DNA of 64,000 nt from Cloeon dipterum (lineage: Eukaryota > Arthropoda > Insecta > Ephemeroptera > Baetidae): assembly GCF_949628265.1 (NCBI RefSeq), contig NC_088786.1, forward strand, positions 11,656,001 through 11,720,000, read 5' to 3'. Positions 12,501 through 26,400 of the stretch are shown here, piece after piece (the stretch's first letter is position 1; every line of letters starts with the position of its first letter). Both the position numbers and the translations under genes were made by a program. The notes under the pieces were generated by a model. That model searched no databases. It was not told where the DNA came from and worked only from the letters and a program-made list of their open reading frames with translations.

Positions 12501-15500
12501 GATGCTCTAGCGCTCTGCAGTGTGACTCTGCAGATTTCTTTTTGAAATTCGGCATCCACGCTGAGCAAGCATTTTTTCCCCAACTAAAAACCAACGATCG
12601 AGTGGTTTGGGATTTCGTTTCATATTTTTTTACTCCGCCTGTTTCCTCGAATCGAACTATCGAGAGAACTGGAATTTGAGGGGAGAAACAAAAAGACGGT
12701 TGCGCGCTGTTTGTGGTCGTGAAGAAAATCTTTTTTTACGGCCGGTTTGCTTTTTGGAATTCCAGCATTTATTTTCGTTTTGCCGAGGACACTGGCTATC
12801 TGATCCCCAAAAATACCCACGCGCCCCGCCCGCTTTGTAACAAAGAGATTTCAGCCCCCGATTGAGACGAACAAAGCAATAAAAAACGAGTCGGGCCAAT
12901 ATGGCAGAAGGAGGCCGTAGAAGTAGAGCCAAATGTGTCTGAATTGCGAAGTTTGGGTGGAGGGGACGAGCAGCCCTGAAATGGCCGCCCGTTTTCTTTC
13001 TTTCTTTCGCTTTTTTTAATCTGCGCGGCCGCGGCGTTCTGCTGCGTTCGCGTTGGGGAAATTAATCAAACGGCGGCAATTTGCAGGAGGAGCGGCGCGG
13101 GGGCGGCGGGGGGCCGTTGATTAGATCGGGTGGCGGGCCCCGATTTCAAGTCGTTTGGAAAAGCCGCTCGGCGAATCCGTCGCCGATCGATCGGCCCAGC
13201 CAGCGCAGCCGGAGAGGGCGGCGCGAAAACTCGCCAAATTCTCTTGTCTCGCTCTCATGAATAATTCGGATTGTGTCTTTGAAGAATTATACCTTCTTTT
13301 TTCTCTCTTCGGCAGGTGTTGCTTCGATTTCCCCTCCACTGCGATAGGAAAAAATAATCATTTTCCTGCTCGATTTTGCGGCGTCTTCGGCCCCAGGCCT
13401 TTTCAAAGCATTTTATTTTTCTCCCCTCTTCCTCGCTCTGCTGCCCCAAACTGATCGCTTTGTCAAAAAAAAAATGCCAAGAGAGGAACGAAAGGAAGCT
13501 GGAAAGGTGCTTCGTACGCATTTTCGAATGATTTTTCGTTTCTAAACACTCACTTTATAACATTTAGCAGGTAAAATATTTCATTTGTACCTGGCCTCCC
13601 CGCGCGTCTTTCTTGATTCCAGGAAGACGTGGGGCGGGCGGTGGGCGCGAAAAGGAAGCGAGATTTAGGTGTGTGCGGTGGCGGCTGCTCGATTTTCCCC
13701 CCAGTTGCTTTTCCGAAGCCTCGCTTTTCCCCATTAGAAATTGGCCCGCGTGTCGCGAATCGATCGAGCCGACCGAGCTCAAAAATACCCGCCCGCCGTA
13801 CGCCCTCCTCCCCCCGCGGCCCTCGAAAAGTTTCCGCCGAAATTTTACAATAAAAAAAAGAGAAGTTAGCTCCGCCGGCCGTGAAAGTTGAATTGGAGCC
13901 AGCGCGAGCCGCCTCTCAGTGCGTCACCAGAGTAATCTCACCGGCAATATTGGAAATTTGGAATCGATCGGCCGAAAAAGCAGGCAGCCAATTTTTTACA
14001 TTCCTCCCCGAGGTTTACTTGAGTTCGATGCCTTTTTGCGTCGCTGTTGCGGATGATGATTTGAAAATTTGGTTGCGAGCGAGCGCGTCAGAGCCAGCCC
14101 GGAGAAGAAGCATCCAAGTACCGCTAGACCCACTTTTGTTCCGCGATGACACTCGCGCGCGCATTCATTCATTTTCGCGCATTATTCGCGCTGAACAGAA
14201 AACTAGCCCGGTCGCCGCACTTTTGGCACCGACGCCGAAATTCGCTTGGAATTAGCAAAATGTGGCGCGCACACATCACACACACGCACCAAAATGGGGG
14301 GAATCCCGGCCCGTGCCAGCTGAGAGCCGCTTTTTTGATTCCGCATTCGCGAAATAGGCTTTTAAGAGACGGCTATTTATACGAATCGTGCTTTTCTTCC
14401 GAAATCAATGCTCAAGTGGCTAGCACTGATATGACCGATTGAGTCATGTGGGAGTGCCGTAGAGGAATGGTAAAAAGAAAAGTCTAGGCAATTAAGGTTT
14501 TTTATTATCAAATAAATATTTAACCTTTGCGTTGCCACACAATTTAGTCTCAAGAGAGTTTTGTTCGAAGATTGTGTAAATAATAATTTTCTATTGAAAG
14601 ATTCAACTTCAAAGTTTTGCTATACTTTTTGTAGAGGAGCAATTTATTAAAAATAAATAAATACAAATTTTCACAATTTTTAACCGACAAGATTGGGAGG
14701 AAATCAACTAATATGCTATATTCTCAATTGAAAATGAAAGAATTTGCTTATCCTAGCAAAGTGTTTTTAGACAATCCGCACCATGAACTAACTCCAAGTT
14801 AGTTGGGCAAAAGTTTAATTTGTATTTATAATTTAAGCTATGATACAACTTTTAATACACTAGTGTTGTTTTGAAAAAAAAATCTTTAAAATCCACTATA
14901 TCAGTGTGTGCTAAATTTCGATTTCGTCTTGTCAACCTGATTATGCAATGAGCCAATTTTAGCCGTTATCTCTAAAAATATTTTGCTATAGTTCAAAATC
15001 AAAGTGCATATCTTGAAATAACATTGCGATGGTTATCTCTCTTTCGCTCAATAAAGCAACTTGACTATGTCACAATGGAAAATGTTGAATCCTTAAACAG
15101 GCATACAAGGTTGAACTGCAAATTTATAAAATCTAGCGCGTTTGCGCCGCATGTCAAGTGAAACCAAACTCCAAGTGTGAATGCCCCCCTATATGCCCGT
15201 AAATCAAATGGCTTCCCAATTCGTGCGGGATTTTGGCCTGCCTCCCGATCGTCCGCCTCCCTGCCTCGCCAATTAAGACGGGGCTAATACGCCTTCGCTG
15301 CGCTGCCGTTTGCTGCTGGCTCGGTGCAAATTTTAGCGCTGCTCCGAGCCGGCGCAAAGTGCGACCTCTACTTTTTGCCCTATTTGCAGAGTTGGCTCCG
15401 ATCGGGAATAAATACGTTATTGGAAATTTTCCACCGGGGCATTGATTTGGCGGCGAATGCCCTTTCGGGCGAAAAGCAAAATGCAGAGAAAAAGCGCCGC

Positions 15501-18500
15501 CGCTGGCTGTCGTCGTCGTCCGCCATTACTGGGCTTGAATCTCAATTCTGCAAACCGGCGACATTCTTTATCGACCTTTTTTTCGCTAAAATCGCGGGTC
15601 ACGTTGATGGTTTTTCAGAGTTAGGCTGCAAAGCTCACTTCAAAAATAGACGTTTATCTGCCGCGACCAGCCAGCGGCCCAAGATAAAATTTGATTTTGG
15701 TGCTCGCGACCTTTGCTTGCCAACAACTCCCACAAATCAGCTTCGTTCATTCGGCTTCGAATTACGTCATTCGTAAATGTTCCGAAATGAAACTTAGAAG
15801 CCTGGAAACAGACATGATCATGCTAGTCGAGTATATAAGAAGATTTTTCTTTTTCATGAAGGGCGAAAATGAAGCGATAAGCGGACTTCTTCAAGTGCTA
15901 ATTGAGGAATTTTAATGCGACATTCCTTCCTGAAATTGCTCTCTGCTATTTAAATACGCGTTGAATTATTGCATAGCAATGGAGTGCTTCTCTTGTCGTT
16001 TTTATTTAAAAATCCATTGTTTTCTTTCTACGCCAAACTAACACCGTCGAAATTCGTTCGAATTAAACTTTGTAATGTTCTAAAACAAAAATTTAGACTG
16101 CCTTTCAATGCTTAAACTGAAGCCGGAGCAATGAGTTGAAAAAGAGTTATTTTCCCAAAGCATGTATTATATTTTGGTGCTGTGGCAAATGTGCAGTTAT
16201 CGTTTGGCTAAGCGGACGGATAGTGTGTGGCGCGTTTGTTTTTGGGAGACGAAATATTTTGGCGTCGTTTTGCTCGAGCGATTGTGTGCTCAGAGAAAAA
16301 GCCCAGTTTTTGCGTGAAATTCTGCGAGCGAGCGAACGGCCGGCCCTCCTCTCTTGTATTCCCTACTAATTTTTTCTTTCTCGCTCGCGTCGGAATAGCG
16401 CCGCGTCCGATTTAAATCGGAATCAGAAAACGGTTTCAGCGTCGGTGCAAAACGAGGCGACACACAGAGTCATGCTTTCTAATATCTTTAGCCTGCTCGC
16501 GGATGTCTCGCCGGCTTTTTTGCCTTCTTTCGGTACGTTTGCCGCTTGCTTTTTCCGACACGTCATCGCCGTCGCAGCTGCCGTCGTTGCTGAGAATTGA
16601 ATTTTAGAAAGTCGACGCAAATAATTGCGAGGATAGAGGCTAGTTTTCGTCTATTATCTGGGCGAATTGTCGTTTTTCTGCGTTTTGCTAGTGTTTGCCT
16701 TCAAGCCCGATCATAAAACCTGTTTTACTGATTTTTTTCCTACTTCTCTCAAGGAAACTTTAAGCACCCTACGTTTTGAGCACGAGGGAACTAATGGAAT
16801 TCTTGCTCCTTGTTCTGTCTGATTATTGCCTTTAAACAAATAATATTATTTCAAAAATCAAATTTTTATGGTTTTTTGAGTTCTAGACATTTTTCTCGTA
16901 AAATAAATTATAGTACGCTGGATAGGTGCCAACCAGCAAGTTTCAGGTCGAGAAGCTTTCGCGTTACTCACAATTCCAAATGAAAAATGCTTGCCAGAGC
17001 CATCCAACCCCAAATCTACCCTAAACGTTATTAAAAATATTCTCACGGCAAGCACTCAACAAGGCGAGCCTTATAATTCTATAAATTCTGTGTAAATTCT
17101 GTGAAAGGGAGGATAACTCGGGGCCTTGCATTCTCAGGTCGCCTATTTCTGTAGGTGATCTTCACGGGAGATTTCTTTTCATGTTGCATTCCCTTTTTGA
17201 CCAAATTTAGTATTATATGTTTTCAACAATGCGACCCATTATATGCTTGAAAGCAAGCGGCCAGGTGAAAATCTCAGGATATTATTTTCTCCCCCACACA
17301 ATCAGGTCGTGGCTATTTTCGCTGAACTGGGTTTTTGGCCACAGTGTATTTTTCATTTCTAAGGGTTTCTTTTTTCAAATGGAACTCGCTACAAATTTAT
17401 AAATATAAAGTATTTTCGATCAGGGTGAGGTATTTTTTCCTCTCCGGGTTCTATACCTTTTGGAAATCAATCAAGCAACCTACACCTGCTTGCTGATTGG
17501 CATGTGGATCGGGCCATAAAGGCGAGGAAGGCACCCTTGATTTTAGTTAAAATAAATCTTAAGTAAGACATGAAATTTACTTTTATATTATTTTATCAAA
17601 GACAAGTGCTATTTTTAATTCCATTCTATATCTTGAACGCTTTTACTTTATGAAAAATTAAAATCACAAATTCATTCGCTTATTTAGCTTCTTGTGTAGA
17701 TAGAGAGATGAGAAGGTTAAAAGGTGGTCCCTACTTAATTAACAATACTTACAGGATTAGAAATGGGATCGAATTACCTGTATTACACACAGTAATTTCT
17801 TCTAGATTCTGTAGGGAGTAAAGACTTGAAAAATTCATTTCTGTTTTTGAATTCTTGAAATATGGGCCCGAAAAATCAAACTGAAATATTGAGTTTTATT
17901 CCCTTTTTACCATCTCGAATTATACTTTCGATCTTCCAAAAATCCCCCAACGAGCAAAATTTGGATTTAGGCTTTAATTTTAATTTCTTAAAAATCCTGT
18001 TCTTGTTACAAGTGAGAACGATTTTTTGGGAACTCAGCCAGAAGTATATAATATATTTATTTAATACATCCTCTACTCTATTCTCCCTAAGTCTAAGTCA
18101 AATAAATGAAAATAAAAAATGCTCAACGCGATTCAAAAATGTCTTCATTAATAACTGGTAGACACGGAAAAATAATGAGATTCAAATATGATTTAGCGGT
18201 AGGCGAGTTGCGAAATTGCGAATTGGCTAGCTTTGGAATTTTCGGCCATTTTCTGAAAAAAGACGTTGTTGGGCCGGTCGGGAGTGGCGCGCGAAAGCAG
18301 CCGACTGAGTCCGTAACTGGATTTCGATCACGAAAGGAACCAAACGTTAGGAGGAGCGGCGGCGGCCTCCTGCACCGAGTTTTGCGGTTTTTGTCGAGAA
18401 AAGCAAATATTGAGCAGTCTGAGCGCGCGCGCCAAGAGCAAGCAGCCCGATCGAGAGAGGTGCGCTCGCTCGACCGGCCCACTATTGGAAATATACCATC

Positions 18501-21500
18501 GAAGAACGCGAAAATGGACGACCACGAATTTGCACGCGATCGTTCAAAGAAAGACTGCTTTTTCTTTGGACTCTGTTGCTCGGCGCGCGTGGAATTATGC
18601 CGCTAACGTGTCAATGCACGTTTCAATCAGCTCTCAAACAAATACGCGCGGCCATTCGCGTCCTGCTTTTCGCAGAGAAAATTTCAGCCAAGAATTTTGC
18701 TCTTTCTATTTGATCTCCGACCCTCGTTTGTCCTCGTTTTCGCAACGGATTTTTACTCTCCGGTCAGATTCACACTGGGACTCACATTTTGAACTTATCA
18801 ATTTTATCGTAAATGGAATGTGATTTTTAATGACTATAAATTATATCGTTGAACAAAAGATACGTTAATTGCACATGGAATCAAGGACGTGACTTAAAAA
18901 GGTCATCTGTAAAACTTTATTTGAGCTTGTTGGGATTGACGTACTATTTTTTTTTTCTTCAAATAATATCTGGTTATTGAAAATTACAGTTTTAACATTG
19001 TCATTTTGTCAATATACTATTTTTTGACTGTCTTAGACCTTAGATCACACGAAAATTGATTCCCTCAGCGCAAGTGCCGAAAGGTTTAGCCTGCTCAGCG
19101 AGGAAATTAGGCGGTTTGAACGGTGGGTGCAGGGCGGTGCCTCATCAAAACTGAAAATCTCATCCGCGGCACATCTTTGGGCGGCAAAGATGGTGTTGTA
19201 ATTGAATTTGCATCTCGCCAGGAGAAACGGCATTTTTGAGCTCTCTCTTCTCTCTCTCTCCCGTTTGCCGGGTCGCCGGCCGGGGTGAAATGCGCATATT
19301 CGCGGGATTATTAAATTTATTGCAGGCTCAGCATCCACCTTCCACTCTTTTCGAATTCGCCTCGGTCCCCTTGCGCCCTCCCGCCCGCCGGCCCGCCTTC
19401 AGCACTTTTCTCAAAGACCCGCGGTGCCCCTCTTGTTGCAGGAGTGTGCTGATCGGCTCACCAGCGAGTGCAGCCTGCCCGATTTCCTTAGCGTCGAGAC
19501 TGAACTGAGCGAGGGCGGCGCCGAAATCGAGCTGCACGTCGACACCGATGACACCGAAGACGACGACGACCAAACCTCAGCTCTGGTAAGCAACAACCTG
19601 CTCGCGTTCAACTCCCATCGCCGCCGCCAGATGACTCCATTTGGGCCGTGATTAACCCTAAATCTGGACTTTTTGGATTGAACTCGATTACAGAGGAATT
19701 TATATGCTGCCACTTTTTCCTCGTAAAAACCGGTTACTCTTGTTTTGCGATTTCTAGTTTTGAAACACCTTTGCAAATAGCGTACACGTCGTCAGGGGGT
19801 AGTATGCCTCTAAAACCAATGTGAAAAAAAAATCAAAATGTTTCTAAGTCGGGACTTCAATTTAAAAAACAACTATTTTTAGCTGAATTGTTTTCTCTTC
19901 AGTATTTATGTAGTGCAAGAATCAATTATTTAAATGTTAAAAACTCGTTTATAAAAATAATCAAATACCGAAAGTTCTTAATTTAAATATTAGCAACCAT
20001 CGTGAAAACTTGATAGTAATAATCTAATTTGCTGTGGTTTGCAGAACTGCGAGATCAAGGCCAAGGAGGAGGAAGAGACGGAGGACGAGGAAGAGGTGAG
20101 ACAACTGGACCCTGAAACAGTGCCACCCCCGCAGCCGAAACGGCTGCCATTGCTGCTACCAAAACCGTCGCCCAAGGCAATGGATGCGACATCTGTAGCC
20201 AGTGGCCAGGCAAAGATGGCCAGCATGGCACCCAACGCAGACCCACAGCAGTATTGTCTGCGGTGGAAGTACCACCACAACAACCTGCAAGTTATGTTCT
20301 CACAGCTGCTCGAGAGGGAGAGCTTCTGTGATGTCACCCTTGCCTGCGAGGGAAAACTCCTCAGAGCCCACAAAGTGAGAGAAAAGCTATGATATAATGA
20401 TATTTGGGGAAAATAATAATAAGGACCCGCTTCCACTTTAAACTTGAAATTCCCGCTTTTTTCATTGGAAGATTAAATAAAAAAATCTGTTGCTGATAAA
20501 TTTAGAGCGATCAAGGAAGATATTTGGACTTTGATTTCGCCCTGAAAAAGTGAAACGGAACATGGAAAACTGCAAAGTTTGCTTTCATATCTGTATAATC
20601 AATCATCAATGCCAATATGTTCTCAATTCCAGGTGGTTCTCTCAGCATGTTCAACATATTTTGACCAGATCTTCACGCAGCATGACTCGAAAAACCCGAT
20701 TGTGATATTGAAAGATGTCAAATACGAAGACATCAAAGCACTTGTAGAATTTATGTACCGCGGAGAAATCAACATTGAGCAGGTAGGTGCCCTTTGAACA
20801 CCATATTGGGATGCAATTGACAGTTGTCTTGCTTCGCAGTCTCATTTAGCGTCGCTCTTAAAAACAGCTGAGGAGCTGAAGGTCAAAGGGCTTGCAGAGG
20901 TTTCGTGGAGGACAGACGAGGCGGCCGCGGCAGCCACAAGCGCCGCGCGGATCGACGAAGATGAAGACCCAAGCAGCAAACGCCGCCGCATGGCCTCTTC
21001 GCCAGCATTCCGGCCCAGAGTGACTAATGTCATGGGTGGCATGGCCAGCATCCCCAAGCATGGCGCGGCTAACTTCCTAAACATCTCCATGGTAATTAAG
21101 CTAACCTATGAAGCTCTTAATTATTTTGTGTATTTAATGTTTAAGGTAGTTACTTGAAAATTTCAGGTTGAATAATGATCTTAAAATTGATTGCTTCTCG
21201 AATTCAACATTTATGAATGGATGTTTTCCTGATCAATTAAATTAAATGGTTACAAATTTGTTATTGGGGTGGACAGAAGCCGTCAGCCATTAATCAATTT
21301 CAAAATTGTGATTGCCTATTTTGTATTAAGTAAAAGTTTCAAAATTTATTGCAATTTCGATGGTTTTATCTTCACTAGATCTAAAGATATTAAAAAATAG
21401 TATCTAATCCTTGTTGCGAAACTTTCGATTTGTAGTGCCTGACACCTCTTGTCCACCTTAACTGAAATAACATTTTTCTAGGTCAGACTTAGACTTGTCT

Positions 21501-23431
21501 TGTCAGTCTGTGCCCTAAAGGTCATTTTTAGGTTTATTTAGTTTAATATTATCCAATTTTCTCAAGGAAATTCAGCTGCTGTTCAGTAACCATTTTGATT
21601 GAGAGAGTCTTTGCATGTGCTTCAAGCAAAATGATGATAATGGTACAGCGATGGCAGAGAACTATGGATCTGACTATGAGAACGATCAGAATGATGGAAT
21701 GGACCCAGAGGACTCCATGCAGAGCAATGGTTCCTACAGGGGCTGCGTTGATATGGTTGGTGGCGCCAACGTTCAAAACGACAAACGTGCCTCGCCTGTG
21801 CTTGATGGTATTTATTGGATCATACCATCTTAAACACAACCAAGCAATATTAAATTGGACTGTAGGTCTTAGCCGCGAGATATCTATATTGAACCAGGTT
21901 GCCAAAAAGTGAAATTTTAGATCATTTTGGTACCATGAATTCCTGATTTGCTATTGTGGTGTGGCGGGCTGAGACCTCTACGTGGGTTTATTTTTGGGTT
22001 ATTGCCCTCTCGCAGATGTGCGTTGATCGCGGTATCATTTGGAATTCATATTATGTCAGTAGGGTGATCAAGAGGTGAACAATACCAAAATACTTTCCGC
22101 TTTTGGATAAAAACTTAAATAATAAAACGTAAAAAATGCAATTCATTACATCCTAGGAAGATGTTTTTATTTGCAAAATTGAGCAAAGACTCTAAATTCC
22201 AAACTAGTCATGCGAGGAATGCTGTATAAAACAATTATCAGTCGGTATTGTTTTATGTTTTCAAGAAAAATTGAGACGTTGGGCGTCTCTTTGATAACTT
22301 ATTGTTTGTGAATTGGTTGTATCCAGCCGTTGGCTTAGAAAGCAAGGCTCAAATACCAAGTTGAAGGTGACACAAACAAATTAAGTTTTGAATTAATTTC
22401 ATGAAATAACTCAAATTTTGCCAAATTTTACTGTACAATATTTTTGAAGAAACCGCATTTCCCCAGTTTCGCTCCAAAGTTAAAAATGCATTTTTACGAT
22501 GAGAATAAACAAATAAACAAAAGCATGAAAAGTGGTAAGTATTTTGTTGTGATGAATCCGTCTTAGTTACTCTAGTAACTTTTGTGAATTATTGAAAATT
22601 ATACCGTGGCATTTGCGATGACAACCCCAAAAATCAAACAGCCGATTTTTCCAATTGGTAATATTGCATTGTGTCTAAAGTTCAATTGGGATTATGAATA
22701 TTACAATTTTAGTTATTAGTATATCATAGTTTTTAGTCTTTTTTGCCATCATTTGAGTTTGAGCACAGTTATATAATGGTTCTATTATAGAGCGGACGCG
22801 AGAGCTGTTCAAAAACGTGCCCAAGATGAATGACTACCTGGTGACGGGCCGCCGACAGCAGTTCTGGGAGGAGCCGTTCATGCGGCGTCTGATGGACGCG
22901 ATCAAGAACAAAGAGGTCGAGATGAAGCTGGTGGCGGAGATGCTAGGTGTGTCGTACGGAACGCTATACGGCCGCTACCGGGACACGCACGGCTGCCTCA
23001 AACATCCTTACCGAATGCGCGACTTCTGGAATGAACCCGGCCCCTCGGATGTGATCCAAAAGCTGAAGAACAAGGAGGTGACGCTCAACGAGGCCGCAGA
23101 CATGCTCAACGTCTCGATGAACACGCTGACAAGTTACGTAGCATCAATGCCGACCGCCTTCATGGGTCGGCCGGACGCGGCGGGCGAGTCATCGGCCACG
23201 GCGGCCGTGTTCGCGGCCGCCCGGCTGCCGCCAGACATCACCGTGGCGGCCACCGCGCAGAAGGCCATCAAGGAGGAGCACCTTTACCACCAACAACACC
23301 AGCAGCAACACCAGCAGCTCAACGGCTGTAACATGTCCAGCATGGGCCCTGATGAGGATGATGATGACGATGACGATGAGGACATAGTCCTTCCGCAGCA
23401 GCTTCTTCAGCTACAGCACCAGCAGCATTGA
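9554..23431 (+). CDS. Zinc-finger, BTB and pipsqueak-domain transcription factor
   Basis: Probable sequence-specific DNA-binding regulator, nuclear. Exons 9554-9859, 19442-19585, 20045-20374, 20633-20782, 20840-21091, 21627-21807 and 22791-23431 join in frame to 667 residues. Residues about 24-85 hold a U1/BED-like finger (YCSLCNKTF, then HCKGKKH). An acidic linker follows, then a BTB dimerisation domain of the bric-a-brac/tramtrack type from about 218 (QQYCLRWKYHHNNLQVMF, FCDVTLACEGKLLRAHK, VVLSACSTYFDQIF). Two pipsqueak helix-turn-helix motifs follow (AEMLGVSYGTLYGRY and ADMLNVSMNTLTSYV). The tail is rich in Q and H with a run of D. Exon 6 uses an AAG acceptor, less certain than the rest. 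Linking the first exon across a 9.6 kb intron rests on phase only; a shorter form could start at the ATG in exon 3 (MDATSVASG). I do not recognise the exact family member. Confidence 0.8.
11323..11360. repeat. Short imperfect tandem repeat
   Basis: Two adjacent copies of a unit containing CACGGCA followed by CACATTTATT, the second with a five-base insertion. Non-coding, inside the large intron. Confidence 0.5.
13088..13138 (+). other. G-run cluster, possible G-quadruplex
   Basis: Runs of five, six, three and three guanines lie within about 50 bases (GGGGGCGGCGGGGGG near 13101, then GGG and GGG near 13127-13136). The middle loop is long, about 14 bases, so folding is only possible. Confidence 0.35.
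21863..21980. mobile_element. Decayed hAT-type MITE remnant
   Basis: The right edge GCTGAGACCTCTA (21968-21980) is identical over 13 bases to the right edge of the intact hAT-type MITE at 59349-59582. The left edge TAGGTCTTAGC is that same terminus with one base missing and one substitution. Flanking 8-mers do not match, so the insertion is old or one edge is misplaced. It lies in the last intron of the BTB gene. Confidence 0.45.
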
Positions 23432-26400
23432 CGCTGGCCCCACTGAAGCGCCTGCCCGCCGCCCGCCGGACGGACAACCGGACAATCTACCCTGCCGCCT
23501 AGTTTGGGCCATGTTCGCCCAGCGCACTTGACCGACGAGTGCGCGCGGAACATTGGTGTGCGGCATCTTCCGTTTTGAATCCGCCGCCATCTCATCGTCC
23601 TCTTTATTTATTCCATTTGAGCCCCGGTTCAGCTCTCTACCCTTTCATACGAATAAACGTCCCTCCCTTGCCATTGACCCTCCCTGAAACGAAAAGTGCA
23701 GCTTCGACGAACAGCTCAACTGGCAACAACTGTCCGAGGCTGAGAATAAATAGTGATAGAAAGAATTTTTGATTGACTTTCACCGTTTTCACGGTACATT
23801 GCTTAGCCAGGCAGGGACGCTCGTTACGGCCATGTGATTGGGAATTAACCCAAAATTGCTAATCATGCTCTGAAAAGTACTGAGAATGAACCAAGAATTT
23901 TAAAATTCTGTGATCCGTCATTTATACATGATGTATGAGGTATCAAAATACATTTTTTTAGTTAACCTTCTCTTTTGGGTCCTGTTCGTTTTCAGTGGTT
24001 AAATTCAACCCTCGATTTCATGGCCGTGATCAGCCCGTGATATTTTACACACTTAAGACTGACAGAACTGACGATGACAAGCAACCTTTTAATTGGCTTG
24101 CGATCAGTTTCTCGCATTGATGGAACTTTCTTGCTTGAATTGGGGAGTAGCTGCTGGGTGGATTTCAACTCGTAACGGGTCTTTATCCACCGGGCAAATG
24201 AACGAAGGTTACTTAAAATACCGCTTAAGCCATTGAGCGGTCATTCGAAGCTCAGGAATCGGTGCAGTTGAACTTGCTAGAAGTGCTACACTTTATCAAT
24301 ACCTTCATCCTCCTCTAAAAAGTTGTTGCCCGTTGTGCCAATTTTGAGACTGCACTTGGTGGGTGGCGCAAAACGGTGAACTCCGCTGCTTGCTGGTGAT
24401 CATATCACTTTTTGTTAAACGCGATAGTTTTTAAGTTAGCTGTAGTTTTGATTTAGGTATGGGTGTAGTGCAGAAGGAGATAAAAAACGCCTACGCAAAC
24501 TGGTTGTTTAAAACTTAGAAGTTCCTGCCGCTACAATACGGTCTCAACGTGTGTGTATCTCCTCGGTGTAACATTAAATAGCTCTAGCTGAAAGTTGGAA
24601 GAAACAAGTATTCTTTTGTACGTGCATTGCTATGAAATAGGCTGGCTAAACATTTTTTGATAATAAGGTATTGAGGTGCTAGAGAAAGAGAATATAATGG
24701 ATTGTATTTTTTAAAATGAGAGAAAATAACATGGCAATCTTTGTGGATGAGATAAAGTCCCCAGAATATGGGGTATAAGAGACCCAAATATTTTGCTTGC
24801 TGATTAATCATGCCAGCCAGTCCCGCGGCGCTGCTACTGTCCCTATTGTCCGCGAGCAGTCTGTATTTAATTTATTTGCTGGTAGTACGCAAAATACTGA
24901 TTTATGATAGTGGCGTCAGCGCGCCAAAGGTCCTTTTTGTACACTGGAATCTTTGCAAGAGAACTCAGGATCACGATTTGATTTAATCAGCTTTGCATTT
25001 TATGTTTCCTCTTAATGTGCAACGATATGACTTTTAAGTAGTAGTAAATACTACACAGTTAACTCTCACTTTCACACACCCATTTTGTATACAAACCGAC
25101 CCATTAAAACCGAAATGGAACGAGGGGATTTATTAATTTTCCCCACCTCCGAAAAGCATCACGTGCGCGGCCGAGCAGCTTGCATTCCCCACGTTTTTCG
25201 TATGAATAAATTCCCAAATTTGAAACAATCATGGCTGCCGGCCGCTGTTATACTGCCGTGTACATTTACACATACGACGCAAACGGCACATCGGTCACTT
25301 ATAACGATTGATTGGTTATTTTAGGGGACACTTTAATCATAATCATAAAACATAAATTACGCGGTAAACTCGTCGATAAAATAATTATCTCAGATCCTGC
25401 TGAGTTGGATGTTTAGTTGAGAGATCTCTTTCCTTGAACACTCTTGAATAGGATATTTTGATGATAAATTTGTCAAGATTAATCACCGCGGTCATTATTT
25501 AGCAGCTGGATCGTGTGGATGTCAGAACGCAGTATTAGGCATGTAGAGCTGTACGTTTCCTCTGGTGATAAAAAAGTGTAATGACGTGTATACAAATAAC
25601 TAAGCGAAAGAGAGACACGAAGAAGGGTCCGTGCAACGCAACGCACGTACTGTTAGTGTAAAGAAATATTTTTCAACGGTGCCCCTGTAAACTGAAAAAG
25701 ATCAGAGAAACCTGAAAGCAGCGAAATCTTCTGAGTAATAAACTTAAAAGTCGTTGTGTAAGCTTAGGGCGCGAAAACTGGATTTCTAATATGCGGATAC
25801 ATATGAATATATACATATATAACTATGATAGAACATACAATAATTATACGAGAGTGAAAAGAGTGGTGCGCGGTGCTGAGTGCGGGAGCCGCGAGCTGGG
25901 GACACGCTTTGTTGGACTGGGAAGAAATTTGCGAACGTAACGTTGTTGTTAGCAGAGACAAGATTTTTATATAATCTATTATGCATTATGCGCAGGCGAT
26001 GCGGCGATACTACTCGGTATAATATTTAAAATAAATAAAAAATCAGAGAAATACACAAAAAGGATCTAAGAATACTACAAAAAAAAACACGTTTGCATGT
26101 GTATAATTAATAACTAGACTAGAGGGATCAAGGCGGATTTACAGAAAAAGAACAATATCCTAGCTGAACTGAAAATCAAATTTCGGTTGCACACAACACA
26201 CTCACACTCACTGATACACACGCGCATGCCTTCTTATTTTCCAATAAACTACTTGTATGTGGCATAAGATGTAAACGGTCTGATGAAGCATAATTATTTT
26301 CGGTAGTGTTCAACCGATTATTTACGTAGAAACACTCTGTGTAATTTATTTTTTACCTTAAGTTTAATGATTAAGAAGCAGCTCTTTCTTTATTACATGT

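Larger units (their letters stand above)
9860..19441 (+). other. 9.6 kb first intron with GC-rich islands
   Basis: No coding exon could be supported here. AT-rich stretches alternate with islands rich in CG dinucleotides at about 10330-10830, 12430-14450, 15130-15780, 16190-16650, 18190-18780 and 19060-19440. Open frames inside the islands show low-complexity R/S/P-rich translations on both strands, as GC-rich non-coding DNA does, not protein families. The islands could be enhancers or alternative promoters of this regulatory gene; that is inference. Confidence 0.5.

Noticed and set aside
13613-13891. Several overlapping open frames of 70-125 codons in the GC-rich intron island (13.1-14.4 kb)
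   Set aside because: Open on both strands because stop codons are rare in CG-rich DNA; no domain, no codon signature and no matching splice sites.
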